A stretch of DNA of 64,000 nt from Plasmopara viticola (taxonomy: Eukaryota; Oomycota; Peronosporomycetes; Peronosporales; Peronosporaceae): contig MBPM02000006.1 of the NCBI GenBank assembly GCA_001695595.3, positions 1,178,001 to 1,242,000 of the forward strand, written 5' to 3'. Below the pieces are notes generated by a model that saw nothing but the letters and a program-made list of their open reading frames with translations, had not been told where the DNA came from and made no database searches. This document shows positions 13,776 to 26,290 of the stretch, piece by piece; positions within the stretch are counted from its first letter, which is position 1; each line of letters starts with the position of its first letter. A program made the position numbers and the translations under genes.

Positions 13776-16700
13776 AGATGGCAGAAAGGTACGCGTCGAA
13801 GGAGCTGGAACGGTGTAGCTTGTCGGCTTAGATGGAAGACGCATATCGATGATGGAAGTGCTGCTTATCCCTGGACTTGACAGACGTCTACTGTCAGTGG
13901 GAAAGCTTGCCGAACGTGGACTTAGTGTGGAGTTTCAGCGTGCTTCGTGCATCGTTTGGGACAAAAACGAAGTTTTGGCAACTGGGACAAGAAATGGGAA
14001 AGCTTACACACTGGATTGTCAGCAAGAGGAGGCACGATTGGTGCAATACTCGGGAGTTGATAGTCAGTGAAAGTTATGGCACGCTCGTATGGGACACCCA
14101 AATGAGGACTTTTCAATGAAGACTATGCAATCCACAGAAGGTATTCCTGCGCTAAAACAAGGTATCAAGACCCTGTGTGGTGGATGCATGAAGGGCAAGC
14201 AGACGATCGAAGCCTTTCCAGGACGCTCCATGAAAAAGACATCACGTGTATTGGAATTAGTTCACACAGACGTGAAGGGACCCATGAAGACACTTTCAAA
14301 AGGAGGTGCTAAATACATTTTGACGTTTGTGGATGATTATTCACGATATGTGGTGGCTTACTTTCTGGCAAAGAAGAGTGAAGTTGCCGACAAGATCAAG
14401 ATGTTCAAAGCACTGCATGAGAATCAGTGGGGAACCCGTATCAAGTGCCTGTGTTCGGACAACGGAACGGAGTTTGTCAACAAGACAGTTACGGATTTAT
14501 GTCAGCGGAACGGTATCATACATCAGCGTACAGTTCCATACAGTCCCCAACAAAATGTAATTGCAAAACGAATGAGCCGTACGATAATGGAAAAGGCACG
14601 GAGCATGCTACACTACAAGTGTGTTCCGACATGTTGGTGGGCAGAGGCAGTAAGCACTGCGGTGTACCTGATCAACCGCTCTCCTAATACAATGCACCCA
14701 AATAACACCCCATATGAACTGGGGTTTAAGATGAAGCCTCGGATGGATCATCTTAGGGTGTTTGGATCTCATGGATATGCTCACGTTGATCAAGTGAAGA
14801 GGACGAAGCTCGAAGCCAAAAGCTTCAAGTGCATGTTCCTTGGTTATGCCGAAGACACCAAGGGATACCGAGTTTACGATTTGGAGAAAGACAAGATATC
14901 AGTATCACGGTCGGTGAAGCTGGACGAGCGTGAAGTGGGCGGCATTTATGAGACACACCCGCCCAAACAAATAAAAGTGATACACGTTACCAAAGACAAC
15001 GATGAAAATGCTGTGTCCGGGCCGACGGAACACCAACAAGATCAAGATGAACTTATGGAGTGTGAAGGAGAAGATGAAATTCCAGATGCTCCAATGAATG
15101 AGGAGGAGTCCGACACAAATGCGTCAAGGGTCGAGATGCTTCGATTACCGACCTCAGAAAACTCTGAACTGACAGAGTACAGAACTCCTACACTGGATGC
15201 ACAGAAAGATCGATTGGTATTTCGACCGCAAGTGGAACGTTCAAGGTGTACATATGAACCAATGTTGTTGCTGGAAAACGGATCAGATGCCGATGAAAGT
15301 CTGGGAGGAAGCGAAGGACCACCATCTCCAAAGCGTGCAAGGATTGATGAAGACGGCCTGATAGCTGAAGCTATTCTCGCTTACGCTGTGAGTGTTGGTG
15401 AAGAATCATACTTGCCTACCACGTATGCGCAGGCAATGTCTAGTGACGAGGCAGAACAGTGGCGACAAACGATGGACGCCGAATTACAGTCGCATCGCAA
15501 AAACAAAACATGGATACTCGATCCACGAGAATCAATTGGACGTACGATTGGATGCCACTGGGTCTTTGCTATGAAGCGTGACCAGAATGGATGTGTTGTG
15601 CGCTACAAAGCACGATTGGTGGCTAAAGGTTTTAAGCAGAAATACGGCGTCGATTTCTTCGAGACTTACTCTCCAAAGGCCAACATGAACTCAATTCGAG
15701 TTGTACTCGCAGTGTGTGCGGTATTAGGCTACAAAATGGAACAGCTGGACGTCGACACCGCCTTTCTCAACATTGTGCTGTCGGATCGTGTTCACATGGA
15801 AGTTCCAATTGGTGTTAAGGGAGCTCAAGGATTTGCGTGTCAGCTGAACAAAGCTATATATGGACTTAAGCAAGCTGCAAGCGCTTGGAACAAGACGATC
15901 GACCACGTCTTCAAGAAGAACATTTTTAAAAGTTGTGGAGCGGATCAATGCGTCTACATGAAGAAGGTGGAAGAAGGTTTTGTGTACGTATGTCTTTATG
16001 TCGATGATATGATCATTGCAACCAAGACGAGCGACGAGATTCTAGAGGTCAAGGGGATGCTTAAAAGTGTTTTCAAGATGAAGGATCTCGGTTTGGCGAA
16101 GTTCATTTTGGGCATGGAGATCGACCACGACATGACAGCTTCCACACTAATGATCAAGCAAACACGCTACATTAGCAACGTGGCTGAGCGATTTGGACAG
16201 AAAGACGCCAAGAACGTCGACAATCCGTGTACGTCCGGTCTCAAGTTACCAACATCGCAGTCACCAAGTACAGAAGCTGAGCGCTCAGAGATGCGGTCAA
16301 GACCATATCGCTCACTAATTGGATGTCTATATGTTACAACTTGCACTCGGCCGGACGTCGCATACATCGTGACACAACTGTCTCGATTTCTCGAAAATCC
16401 GGGGTTACCACATTGGAACGCCGCAATTCGTGTATTGCGCTACTTAAATTCGACACGTCATCATGGGATCGTTTACCAAAGAGAAACGGAAAAGGTGATT
16501 GTTGAAACTTTTTCGGATGCTGACTGGGGTAGCAACACCGATGACAGACGGTCTGTCTCAGGTGTGGTGATCAACATTGGTAAAGCTCCAGTTGTATTCA
16601 AGTCCAAGTATCAGAGAACCGTTGCACTAATTTCACAGAAGCAGAGTATATGGCGCTCAGCTTGTGCACACGAGAAGTACTTTGGGCGCGCGCAATGCTC

Positions 16701-16991
16701 AAGGACATGGGTCAAGAGCAAGTGGGAGGCACGCAAATATGGGAAGACAATCAAGGTGCAATAGCTTTGGCAAACAACGCGGGCTACCACGCACGTACAA
16801 AGCACGTGGACATCAGACATCACTTTATTCGGAAGAACATTCAGCATAGATTACTCAAGATTGGCTACATTGATACAAGGAGTCAGCTTGCAGATATGCT
16901 AACCAAGGCGCTTGGAGCCAAGATGCTGAAGTATCTGCGCGAAGCCTCCGGAATCAAGACCAAGTCAGCAACAAAGGACACACAGCTTTAG
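13776..16991 (+). pseudogene. pol: copia Pol (protease remainder, integrase, RT, RNase H), broken
   Basis: Pol continues one frame over from Gag. It is interrupted by TAG at 13816-13818 (GTV/LVG context, probably from CAG) and TGA at 14068-14070 (directly before KLWHARMGH, probably from TGG). The long open part, 14089-16764, carries the integrase HHCC finger (HARMGH with CGGC), catalytic Asps in HTDVKGPM and CSDNGTEF, and QQNVIAKRMSR, where family members have AERM; the catalytic Glu is Lys. RT follows with YKARLVAKGFKQ, YGLKQA and the active site YVDDM. A one-base deletion near 16640 moves the RNase H end into 16650-16991, which reads EDNQGAIALA, ARTKHVDIRHHF and QLADMLTKALG. The element cannot move by itself. 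Confidence 0.93.
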
Positions 16992-17004
16992 CGGTGAGCG
17001 GGAG

Positions 17005-17146
17005 TGTTAACATTACACCGCTGAATGCATGTTGAACAGGTGGATGGCTTCACAGTAATTACAAGTACGTCACAATTAGTAATTACATATGGTAGCCGTT
17101 CATTGTTATAAATATATTCACTTCGGTTTCTACTTTCTTCTCAACA
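17005..17146 (+). repeat. 3' LTR of the copia element
   Basis: 142 bp, TGTTAACA to CTCAACA, followed at once by CTGGG, the right target duplication. At about 145 bp these LTRs are short for the copia class. Confidence 0.95.
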
Positions 17147-17151
17147 CTGGG

Positions 17152-20100
17152 AATGCCATATCGCGAGAAATCTACTTACCTCCAAGACAACAAACCGAAC
17201 AAAACAAAAAAAGACCTGTCAACCGGCCTAAGCTACCAAGGCTCTTCAGAGGGTACTCGTTGCGTGTCGACAAAAAAAAGCTTGGTTCAAACGGAACCAA
17301 GTAAAATGCTGGGAGCCTATGTTTTAAGGGTGTGTTTGAATTTACTCCCACCATACCACAACGTGCGACTAAAATCCCTCGAACAGTCTCTACTTGTGTA
17401 CTATCAATGACTACAATTTACAAAGCCCTTTGGTCATTGTGGCAAATTCGCTGCGGCGGATTCTACTAAGGAAGATGGCACAAGACCGGGACAGAAGCAG
17501 CCTCCTCTGGCACATTATAACCAAGACCGCATCAAAAAGCAGAGTTAATATTCGGTACATTCGTGGGCCTTGTGCAATTCTGAAACAGTGGCACGATTTT
17601 CGTGATTACAAAACTCGTAGATCTCTCTCTCAAAATTGAACCTGACTCTGAAAAGTCATTTCTGGGAGGTATTCAGCAAAGCCTGAAAGGCATGACGAAG
17701 TCAAATGCCATTACGAACATGAAATATGCTGTCCTTAGACGCGCGAGGATCTATCCGATCAAGAAACTTATGAGCCACCCCGCAAAACTCGAAGTTTAAA
17801 GGATCTGGAAGGGCCGGAGTCGCTCGAAGAGGCCTTACCTAACCTCCAGGGAACCCTCGAAAGTAATTCCAAGCGCTTCTACTGGTCAGTCAACAACTAT
17901 GCGCACAAGCAACCACTGTATGTCCATATGTATTGGTCTGTCAAACACGGTCAGCATGGGATATATCAGATTTCACGTAAGACTTTAATGCTAAGTCAGA
18001 ATTCTCGTGCATACCATTATCCTTTGCTATTTAATCATGTGGTCCGTAGACGTCTATGATCGCGAGCGGTGGGCGAAAAAGAGCACCAAGAACGCTATGG
18101 AAGATCTTTATCTGGATCTACGTCTGCGAAGAAGGTTCGGGCAGACGACAATGCTGTCAAACCAAACTAAGATCCAAATGATGTTAGACTTGACATTAGA
18201 CTGACCGGACATGCAAATGCATCGGATCTTCAAGGAGCAAGTATAGAATGGGGGTTTATGACGAATATGATAGACAACCGCCCTTTCGTCGATATCAACA
18301 ATAGGGTAAAAAAGAGTGAAGTTAAAAACGACGAATTAAAGTACATCCCTAGGGTGCGGTCAAAGACCGAAGCCACCAACGCAAATTAACGCACTTACCT
18401 TCCGCGTGATACCAACGAACGAAGCCGTCAATTGAGCAATTCATTTTCTATCTGGACAACGACAGGTCCTTTTGATTGGGTATTGCCCAGCCGATGCACC
18501 ATCTAAAGCCGGGTAGTAAGATCACCAGATCAAAGCCTAGTGAGAGCTCCTCGATGCCTTATTTAAAAACGCAAATCGGGCAAGCCGAAATTCACGGCGG
18601 TTAAGTGCATGCTTCAAAGTTGCAAGAATTATTGTTCATGGAATCCACATGTCGTTATAAGTATTTTATAGTAGACTATAGAATGGCTAGCTCAACTTGA
18701 TCTATTATAATTTTCGATACTCTCCAGCATTGTTTCAGCCACAGCTCATCAGAAAATAGTCTTGTATTGTGCTAGCCTTATCTAGCCTTATAACTGCTGC
18801 AGTCGTTAGACTAATCACAAAAAAAATAACAAAATTACACACGTCCTCGAGCATGAAGAATAATGTGCTCTCGATGAGTCCCAGACAATTTTTCTAGAAC
18901 GTGCGTTGGTTTTGTTCTTGTAACAAGCTTGGACGTACAAATTCGGATTCGAGGCGCGAGTATGGGGTTAGCCCTTACGTGCGCTTAAATTCCAAAAAAT
19001 TTTATGAGGCACTTGAATTCAAATTACTGCTTTTAATGTTGGACAAAAAACTTCCATTAGATTGATAGCCATACCAATTTTGAGAAGCTGCGTATTTAAA
19101 GCACATTTTTTTCACTTCGCGCTCGGTGGCTCGGCCTGGTGAAGCAGATCACAAAGAGGCCAATCCATCCTCGGTACTTCACCTTCTTTTTATGAAACAC
19201 TTGCTCACAGGCGATCAGATGTACGTACTCTACTTTGCTCTTAGTCTCGGCTTTGGTACCCAGGCCGCGGCTTCTTTGAAACGACGCCGAATCCTAAAGA
19301 CCTTTGAGAAGGCGATTATCATGAGACCTTTAACTTTCTTCGTCGAATCGATAGCTGGGCGCTTCAGAGCGTGATGTTTGAATGCTGTCGATTAGTCCCT
19401 TCTTTTCAAAGTCAGCTAAAAAACAGTTATTACCTGACGTGCACAAGTACTTAGGTGCTCTTTCTACCGTTAAATGGCCTACATGGCAGTGAGTATGTGA
19501 ACTTTTAGCTTCCGTATGAGCACCTGTGCTCGCCTAAGGTTAAGCAAATCTAAAGAGTTTGAAAGGATAGCTTAATACTCGTATGAGACTCTTCGTCCTT
19601 TAAATGAAAGTTACCTTCTTAAGATATCCCACATATGATGCTGCGTGAAAACCGGTCTAAAAGTTGTTACGAGAGGGCCCATGTAGAATGAGGCCAAACG
19701 GTTAGTTTGTCTGATCATCTCCAATACAACAGGAAGTTCGACATTCTATATGCGTAAAATACTTATGGCAGACCTGGCCTCAGTTGCGTGATGTGCAAAA
19801 CATATTTAAGTGTGTACAAGAACTATAAATGTCGCGCTATGAAACTAATTGCCTGGCGCTTCGCCTGCAAGGACACTATTTGGGTGAGCGGCAACGCTGT
19901 CTACATCAGAAATAACCTCAAAAGGTGACAAGCTTGTCATCCAGCTATCCAGCTAAATTAAAGGCCTTCTCCGAAAAGACGATACGTTATTGATGTTTTC
20001 AAATGTAGTAGGGGACTTTGATTGGAACACCTTCAATGGTATACCGGATAGAGTCTACTCGTACGGTAGAAATTGAAGCGCCGATCAGATCCTCTTGCCT

Positions 20101-20426
20101 CCTTAGTTGTCCTTTGCTGCGATCAAGAAAAAATGTTAGCTTGCTCACGTCTTGCTTGTGCCAAAGCAGTGTGTGTACTGCTACACTCTTTAAGCCGATC
20201 TATTTTTTAAACTCAGGTGTAGAATAATAACAGGTGCCGCCAGGTGCAGCGGCATTGCTGCAGCTCTTTGATTAAAACAAGGGCGAACTTAGAAATATAG
20301 CTTTGCTCTACACTTTGAACCAATGAGTTACAAATCGCTATCTACTAAGCTCCAAGAGTAAGCACAAAATTACAACACCTAATCTGACTTCTACATTTTT
20401 GAATGTAAGCTGAACGTTTTCAAGCT
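17152..20426. other. Gene-free, decayed sequence
   Basis: Short frames only (82 codons at most). A 21-base hairpin (arms cttggttc and gaaccaag) sits at 17281-17301. At about 20010 a GDFDWN-like string recalls a LINE endonuclease, but the surroundings do not support a call. Confidence 0.35.
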
Positions 20427-20439
20427 TACCAACTAGCGC

Positions 20440-20765
20440 GCTTCGGGAAAGGTTGGAGTGACGCCCTCCTTCCAAGCGCGGGGGCTAAATGCTCGCGCGC
20501 TTCGGGCAGGTGCTCTCGGGCATCTGCAGGTCTCTAACGAGTCTCACCCTCGACGCGACGGTCTCCAGCACCAGGACGTCACCTGGGCTCTTACCAAGTC
20601 AGAGATAAACAAAATAATGGAAGACCCTCACGACCTCGGTGCTGGCTGCACTGCACGCCGAACGAGACCCGACGTATGCGGACACCACTCTATGCCGTGG
20701 ACTAGACAGACTGAGCCTAGCACGTGCATAACTTGGCAACGCGATAACGTAATACATTACATTAT
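20440..20765 (+). mobile_element. SINE-like element, copy A
   Basis: One of six copies of a roughly 320-bp family that starts near ggaaaggttggggtgacgcc and ends with ATACA/ATTAC-type pentanucleotide repeats. Copy A is flanked by a 13-bp duplication with one mismatch: taccaactagcgc at 20427-20439 and taccaattagcgc at 20766-20778. The constant 5' end among copies, the short A-rich tail and the variable-length target duplication are the marks of a SINE mobilised by LINE machinery. I could not find a convincing tRNA-like head or pol III boxes, so the origin of the family is open. It matches the other copies closely. Confidence 0.85.
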
Positions 20766-20778
20766 TACCAATTAGCGC

Positions 20779-23700
20779 CTTAATCGGTGAACAACTTTCA
20801 ATTAATATGCACACTTGTAATCTTACTACTTCATACGAATTTTCGATCACAAGACCCGTTAATTGGCCAGAAGACCTATATTGGGTGCGAGTTGGTTGCT
20901 AGTCTTTTTGAAGAATTATATTCGGCTGCTTTAAATCGGTTCTTTATGAGTATCATATCAGGTACCTCTTGGCTCCGGTCGAGCAGAAGCCACAATCTTG
21001 GTAAATCATTCTAAAAAGCAAACAAAGCCGCATTACATACACTTATGAGCCGAACATGTCTAATTGGTGCTCGTCAACTATTTAGCAGAATTTGTTTCTT
21101 GTGCATAGAGAAATTTAAGCAGACTTAAGCTCTATATATCTAAAATTGTCAAGAGACACCTCAGTAGGCTACTAGCAAAAAATGTAAATTGTGCATCAGT
21201 AATGCTGTATTGATCAGTGGGATGTGATCGTCGTCACCGGCAGGTTTGTCTGTAACGGCCATTACGCTGTATAGTAATTTTAATATATAAATTTATACGC
21301 GTTTGAATGTTCCATAAGAATAAGCGATTACATGGTCTTGGATTAGAAGCAAGGTCCAGATTTCTCGCAATCATCAAGAGTTAAGAGACCGTATTTGTCA
21401 AAACAACCCAGGATCTGTAAGCAGCCATATAGATTCTGCCCCTCTGCTGAAATTACAAAGAAAAACTTCCTAGAACTTCTTGACTAGGTTTTCATCATCT
21501 AACTAAGCGAGGCGGGCTAGTGAGCCTACAAACATTGATTTTTAGGCCACTAAGTTTTGAAGTAGTCTTAAACTTGGAATTCGACACGCTTCGAAAGACT
21601 TGAGCTCAGCAACAGTGAAAGATATGAAGCTAGTAGAACTCATCAGAAACAAAATATTGGATAGTAAGGGCTCTCGCGCCCAGCCTCAAGTGCATGACAC
21701 CACTGAAAGTCCAAAGCGCCGAATCTGGTAAGCGAAGTGGTCTTATCCATTCTTACAGAAGAACGGAAGCTGCAAATCAAAATCTATTAAGTATCTTTTT
21801 ATCCTTGAGATTTTGCTTAGATTTGAAAAATTTCAAAATGAGCGCGAATAAGTCCAGCAAATATGGTTCGACAATATAACCAAGTGCCACAGTGCCATCT
21901 CCACACCCAAGTACTTGCCTAAAAAGCGAAAAAGAATTTCAATTACGATGATCTTTGCGGCCATATTGTATTCGAATTTACGAGCGCCGACTTTGCGAAA
22001 AGCGGCAAGTGCTAATGGGTAAGCTGATTGATCCCCTTAAGCTTATTCAATTTCTTCTTGAGTGTAATGACAAGGCACACTGTCCATGCAGCAACTAGTA
22101 CTGTATCTCATACACAGCAATATCAAGTAATACAAGCTCAAATGCAAGCTAGAATGCAGCAGATCAATGAGCACTTCGAGATATCGAGAGACAAGCAGAA
22201 GAAGAGGGATCCCAGTGAAGGATGAAACTTTTGACATAATTATTCATCCAAGGATCGTTGAAACGGAGCAATACTATACCAATAGGCGCCATTTGATGAC
22301 ACCAGAGTCGTCAAATCTTGGGACATTTATATAGACAAATTGATGCTATGTTAGCGATTGTTACTGTGCCTGCATACCCGACTGAGAGCGCTTGCACGAT
22401 GCTTAAGAGATGAGCATTGTTCATGCGTTAACTGGGCACACGCTACAAGTCAAAAGTCTTTGAGTGTGTTTTAAAGCGGATAGTTCACTTGAAGCATAGA
22501 AAAAAAGTATCCACGCGCTTTTCTAAAACTTCTGGATCTTAATATTGTAAACTTTATTGGAGAGAATAACAGTTCTTTTTATGGCTTACAAGAAAAGTGC
22601 AAAAACGATCGAGGAAAAAAGTCCAAATTCTTCCAAACAACTATTGAAGTGCCTTTCGATATCATTTAATACCGGGTAGATCAGATTATGCTTCAACTAA
22701 GTCATTCAAGACCGTGCCCACATAATAGGGCCATCGTGAAGACAAGACACGACCCCAGGAACCAAGTCACATTAAAACAAGTTGGCAACATGCGAGGATT
22801 CTCTTGGTGTCCGTCAAATATCTCCGCAACGTTTCGCTATCAAAAGTATGGAAGCAAATTATTATATAAAAAGGTGCAGTGTATGCTATCTTTGAACTAG
22901 AAGCTCAAGCATTCAAAAATTTTGGTCAAGAGACATCTCATCTTCTTCATCGACAGTGGATGTAGTCTCAATTGTGTATCCGAAAATTTGGTAATGTGAC
23001 ATGAGCAAGAAGTGACCAAGATTAAGATGATGCAAGTCGACTTAAGCTACGACCATGTTGTTCACCGCTCACGACGAACTGAGCAAATGCATTTGCTGAT
23101 GCAAGTCTCCCTTTGGCGTCGAGAATGCTCCATTCTTGGCCTGTTGCTGAGCTTATAATGGTTATTGTTGGCATGATATAGCTTCTTGAGCAAAATAAAT
23201 TATCAACTGACTACAGGACGCATGACCCCTCGCATCAATAAGGAGCACCAAGCGGCAGTTCAACTAAGCCCACAATATCAATTTTAAGCCGGATGGAATG
23301 GTGGGCAAGGCAACTCTCGCATAAATTAGATTCACGAAATTTTTTGTTACTATAGGTAACTAGGCCACTATGGCCGTCAAAGAAGGACATAGCCTATTCC
23401 TTCTCACCTGTTGCTGAGAAAGTTGCATAGCGAAAAAGACATGGAAGCTATCTTGGTCGTCAACCTGCATTATTTTGAAAAGGCTGAGCGCTTTGAGAAT
23501 CAAGGATGAAGATTCCTAAAGAACCAATTAGCAAATAGAACGCTACGCAAGTATGAGGACACAACATTTGGCAAAGAGCGTTCTAGCGAGACATTTCCAG
23601 ATCGTGAAGATAGTGTTAATGAAATTTTTCCTTTAACGGGTACTAGGCCGATATCCGTCAAGCAATGGCGAGCCGCAGAGAAACACTATACGTCGAAAAG

Positions 23701-23879
23701 GCTAACCTCAAGGATCTTCGTGTTTATCCACACGGCTCGTGTTAGCACGCCTGGTTTGATGATGGCTGAGCCAGCCGTTGTAAATGATGGTCTGTTCTTC
23801 TTGTATCCGCTGTGTAGAAAAGTTACGCTCGACGCTTCACTATTGAAAGCTTGGACAGCGCAGAACAATCCATCAAAGA
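20779..23879. other. Decayed transposon DNA, no intact gene
   Basis: No complete gene is seen. Near 23100-23150 a frame reads SPFGVENAP, the RT core string of Ty3/gypsy elements, so part of this stretch is an old gypsy fragment. It lies upstream of a second RT start at about 23900, so it is either a separate copy or a rearranged piece. Around 22350-22520 there is a weak resemblance to a hAT transposase end, which I do not call. Confidence 0.45.
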
Positions 23880-24985
23880 GATACTTCAAGCAAGCAATAT
23901 TTGACTATCGTCAGCTGAATCGAGTGTCAATCTTGACGACAATACCGATGCCGCATAAGGAAGTCAATTTTGACGCCAGCCCGAGAGTCATTGGTGTTGA
24001 AGCATGGGCCTACTTTGGGACTATTACCGGGCCAAATTGCATGAATGGGATAACTCAATATCCGCTTTTCAACCTCAGATGATCCATTAAAGTATCTAGT
24101 CACCCCGGTCCTTAGCGGAAGCCCGAGTTCACTCAATTGGCTTTTGCGAAAGCTCTTTTGATTTTTAAGAAATGTGATGAGAATCAACTTTGACAACGTG
24201 TTCACACAAAGTAGAGATGTCGCAGACCTCGTTGCTACTTTAGACTGTTAACTCAAACGGTGGGAAGAAAAGCAAAGTAGCCAAAGTGCCGATTTTGTAT
24301 GATTTACCATGCCTAGGAGAGTTTGTCGTACACAAATGCGTATAATTGGACCCAGGCAAGCTTAAACTATCTTAAAATGGCTTGTGTTTGACACAAACGA
24401 GCAAATAATTAGCTTTTTAGGCAACACAATCCATGTCTTTAAGTTATGCAAGGACTTTGCGCAATTTGCAGGACTGTTCAGCGACAGAATTGAAAAAATG
24501 TCCTCGTCAAGCGATCGAGCTCTCGGACAATCATGTCCGCGGCTTCGTCAAACTCAAGCGTCGCTTAATGCTTTCACCTGCTCTTGCTCTTTCAAATATT
24601 AAAAGACCATTCTTTATCCAGATATACTTCTCAAACTTTGCGATCGAAAAATTCTTGGCCAAAAAAAAATTTATAATCTATTGCTTTTTTGGGTCGGGTA
24701 TGACGGCAGCCGAGCTGAAGTACCCAATTCGTGGGCAAGAGCAATCATGCATGCGCTGAAAGTATGGTGATTATGTCTTTTCTATCGACCATTTATGGTC
24801 GAAACGATTAGAAAAAGTATTGAGCTGATTCTGACGCAGAAAATTACAAATTGTAGAGTAATCTGATGGTTCGACGAGCGTGCTGCCTTTCAGCCTTTGT
24901 AAGTAAAGTCTCGGTGAAAGTAACACCGTGGCTGATGCACTGTCACGCAGTCGAAACATAAATGTAAAGCTGCCCAAGTTAGCTT
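23880..24985 (+). mobile_element. Ty3/gypsy retrotransposon relic (RT to RNase H)
   Basis: At 23900-23940 the frame reads FDYRQLNRVSI, the beginning of a gypsy-type reverse transcriptase. In 24433-24759 it reads LSPALALSNIKRPFFIQ, then NFAIEKFLA and MTAAELKYPIRGQE, matching the RNase H part that normally contains the DAS box and the YPxxEQE box. At about 24920-24960, after frame changes, comes GESNTVADALSR, the tether between RNase H and integrase. Between these blocks the middle of the RT is deleted or unrecognisable. LTRs were not found. All key catalytic boxes seen are degraded, so this is a dead fragment. Confidence 0.8.
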
Positions 24986-25611
24986 ACAAAAGCTACCGGA
25001 AGCGGCTGAGAATCGCAATACCGCGGCAATAATCAGGACATACAATGTTATAGTAGCTTTTTCTGCAAAAAATATATGAGACCTACACTAGATTACCAAT
25101 CAGTTAATAAACGTAGAGTATGGGCCGACGTACATATTGCAGGATGCTATTGTCAGTACCAAACAGGCTAACGTTCGACTCTACGACTGTATATTGCTGA
25201 TGGCGAAGATTAAAAAAAAATGATACGTCTTAAAATACCACGTTTCTGTATCGGTTGGCCACTCAAGATTTTACAAACTCAAACCAGAAGGAAGGTCCGG
25301 ATGTCTCATAGTTTTTTCAAGCCGAAAGTCTATATTGGTTGAAGATAAAATTATGCAAAGTCTCAATTGGAGTGGTAAGAATGATAGACTTTACGATGGT
25401 AGCAATTAATGGCTGAAAGCCACCTAGCAATATGACAATTCGTAAGAACTTTCCATTCGAATTTACTGCATACCTTGTCTAAGCGACTAACACACCTTCT
25501 TAGCCTACTCCGCCTTACTCGCCACCCAAGCCTCGTCCGACAACCGACTTTTAAGGAAGTGCTAATGACGTCAAGGAAGGTAGGCAATGTCTCTGGCAGC
25601 CTTGCGACTGT
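24986..25611. other. No feature recognised
   Basis: Sequence between the gypsy relic and the GH6 relic. It may include remains of the gypsy integrase region, but no zinc-finger or catalytic motif is readable. Confidence 0.35.
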
Positions 25612-26290
25612 GTCACACTTATAGTTGATGCGGACACGACATGTACCTTTTCGACTTATTCGTATGGTCCAATCAAGATCGCATACCCCCACCTTGCTTG
25701 TGCAATCCATGTCTCCAAGAACTTTCTTATTGCTGCTTGGTACACCCGTCGTTTCGGCTGCTGATAGGGCTATAAAGCTTAAACGCATCATTTCTTCGTG
25801 CCTTTATACAAGATCCTAAAAAGACTGATAGTATGGGTTGGTTTTGTGCATAGCGCGGCCGTCTACCAGAAACTTTCCATGGACCTGGCCACTGCCGTTG
25901 GTTCCTGAATTGTATTTTGTACCGAAGAACCTGACGCTCGATTGCAGGCGAAATAGATTGGTTGTCGTGCTTAAGCTGGCTACTTTAGAAGCTTGAGACA
26001 GCTATTGATGCCCTGCCGATAAAAACTAACGCGAAGTTGACCTTGAGTGTTGGCAACTGAATTGTTTTGCTCGAATTGCTTTGAAGGCTGTTGTTGTCGT
26101 CGAGAAACGTCAAAACGCCTAGATGACATTGTCTTCAACATTTGCGACTACCCAGTGAATCGAATTTTGCATCAGCCATCGGATCGACGTTTTTTCTGTG
26201 TTTTTGATACGAGCAGGAATTACATGTGTTTGTTCACAGCTATCTCCTACCTCAAATCATTCTATGTTGTTGTTTCCGACCTAAAATGAG
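25612..26290 (+). pseudogene. Relic of a GH6 cellulase gene
   Basis: This stretch aligns collinearly with the intact GH6 gene at 44880-46134. Shared blocks include gatgcggac near the signal-peptide end (25627), attgctgcttggtacac (25729), gaacctgacgct encoding the EPD active-site motif (about 25928), cgtcaaaacgcct (about 26107) and gatacgagcaggaa (about 26207), which encodes DTSRN just before the intron. Compared with the gene it has about 80 bases net deletion, several stops and frame changes, and it appears to run on into intron-like sequence. It is therefore a decayed DNA-level duplicate rather than a retrocopy. No copy of the second exon or of the repeat tail is evident. It ends about 360 bp before the CEP164-like gene. 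Confidence 0.85.

Larger units (their letters stand above)
12697..17146 (+). mobile_element. Ty1/copia LTR retrotransposon, full length but inactivated
   Basis: A 4.45-kb element bounded by near-identical short LTRs (12697-12842 and 17005-17146) and flanked by a perfect 5-bp target duplication, CTGGG, at 12692-12696 and 17147-17151. The internal order is gag with zinc knuckle, protease, integrase, reverse transcriptase, RNase H, which is the copia order with integrase before RT. A purine-rich stretch (ggtgagcgggag, 16993-17004) directly abuts the 3' LTR, as expected of a polypurine tract. The coding region carries a frameshift near 13760, in-frame stops at 13816-13818 and 14068-14070, a one-base deletion near 16640, and an integrase Glu-to-Lys change. 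Few LTR differences indicate a fairly recent insertion. Confidence 0.95.

Noticed and set aside
17281..17301. Hairpin with 8-bp arms as a terminator
   Set aside because: Rho-independent terminators do not apply to a eukaryotic nuclear genome, and no gene ends there.
19990..20050. LINE endonuclease-like GDFDWN string
   Set aside because: A single short string without other endonuclease motifs in order.
22340..22530. Possible hAT transposase C-terminal piece
   Set aside because: Only a vague resemblance around VPAYPTESAC; no second block supports it.
25363..25791. 142-codon minus-strand frame
   Set aside because: It overlaps the GH6 relic on the opposite strand and has no motif; a shadow frame.
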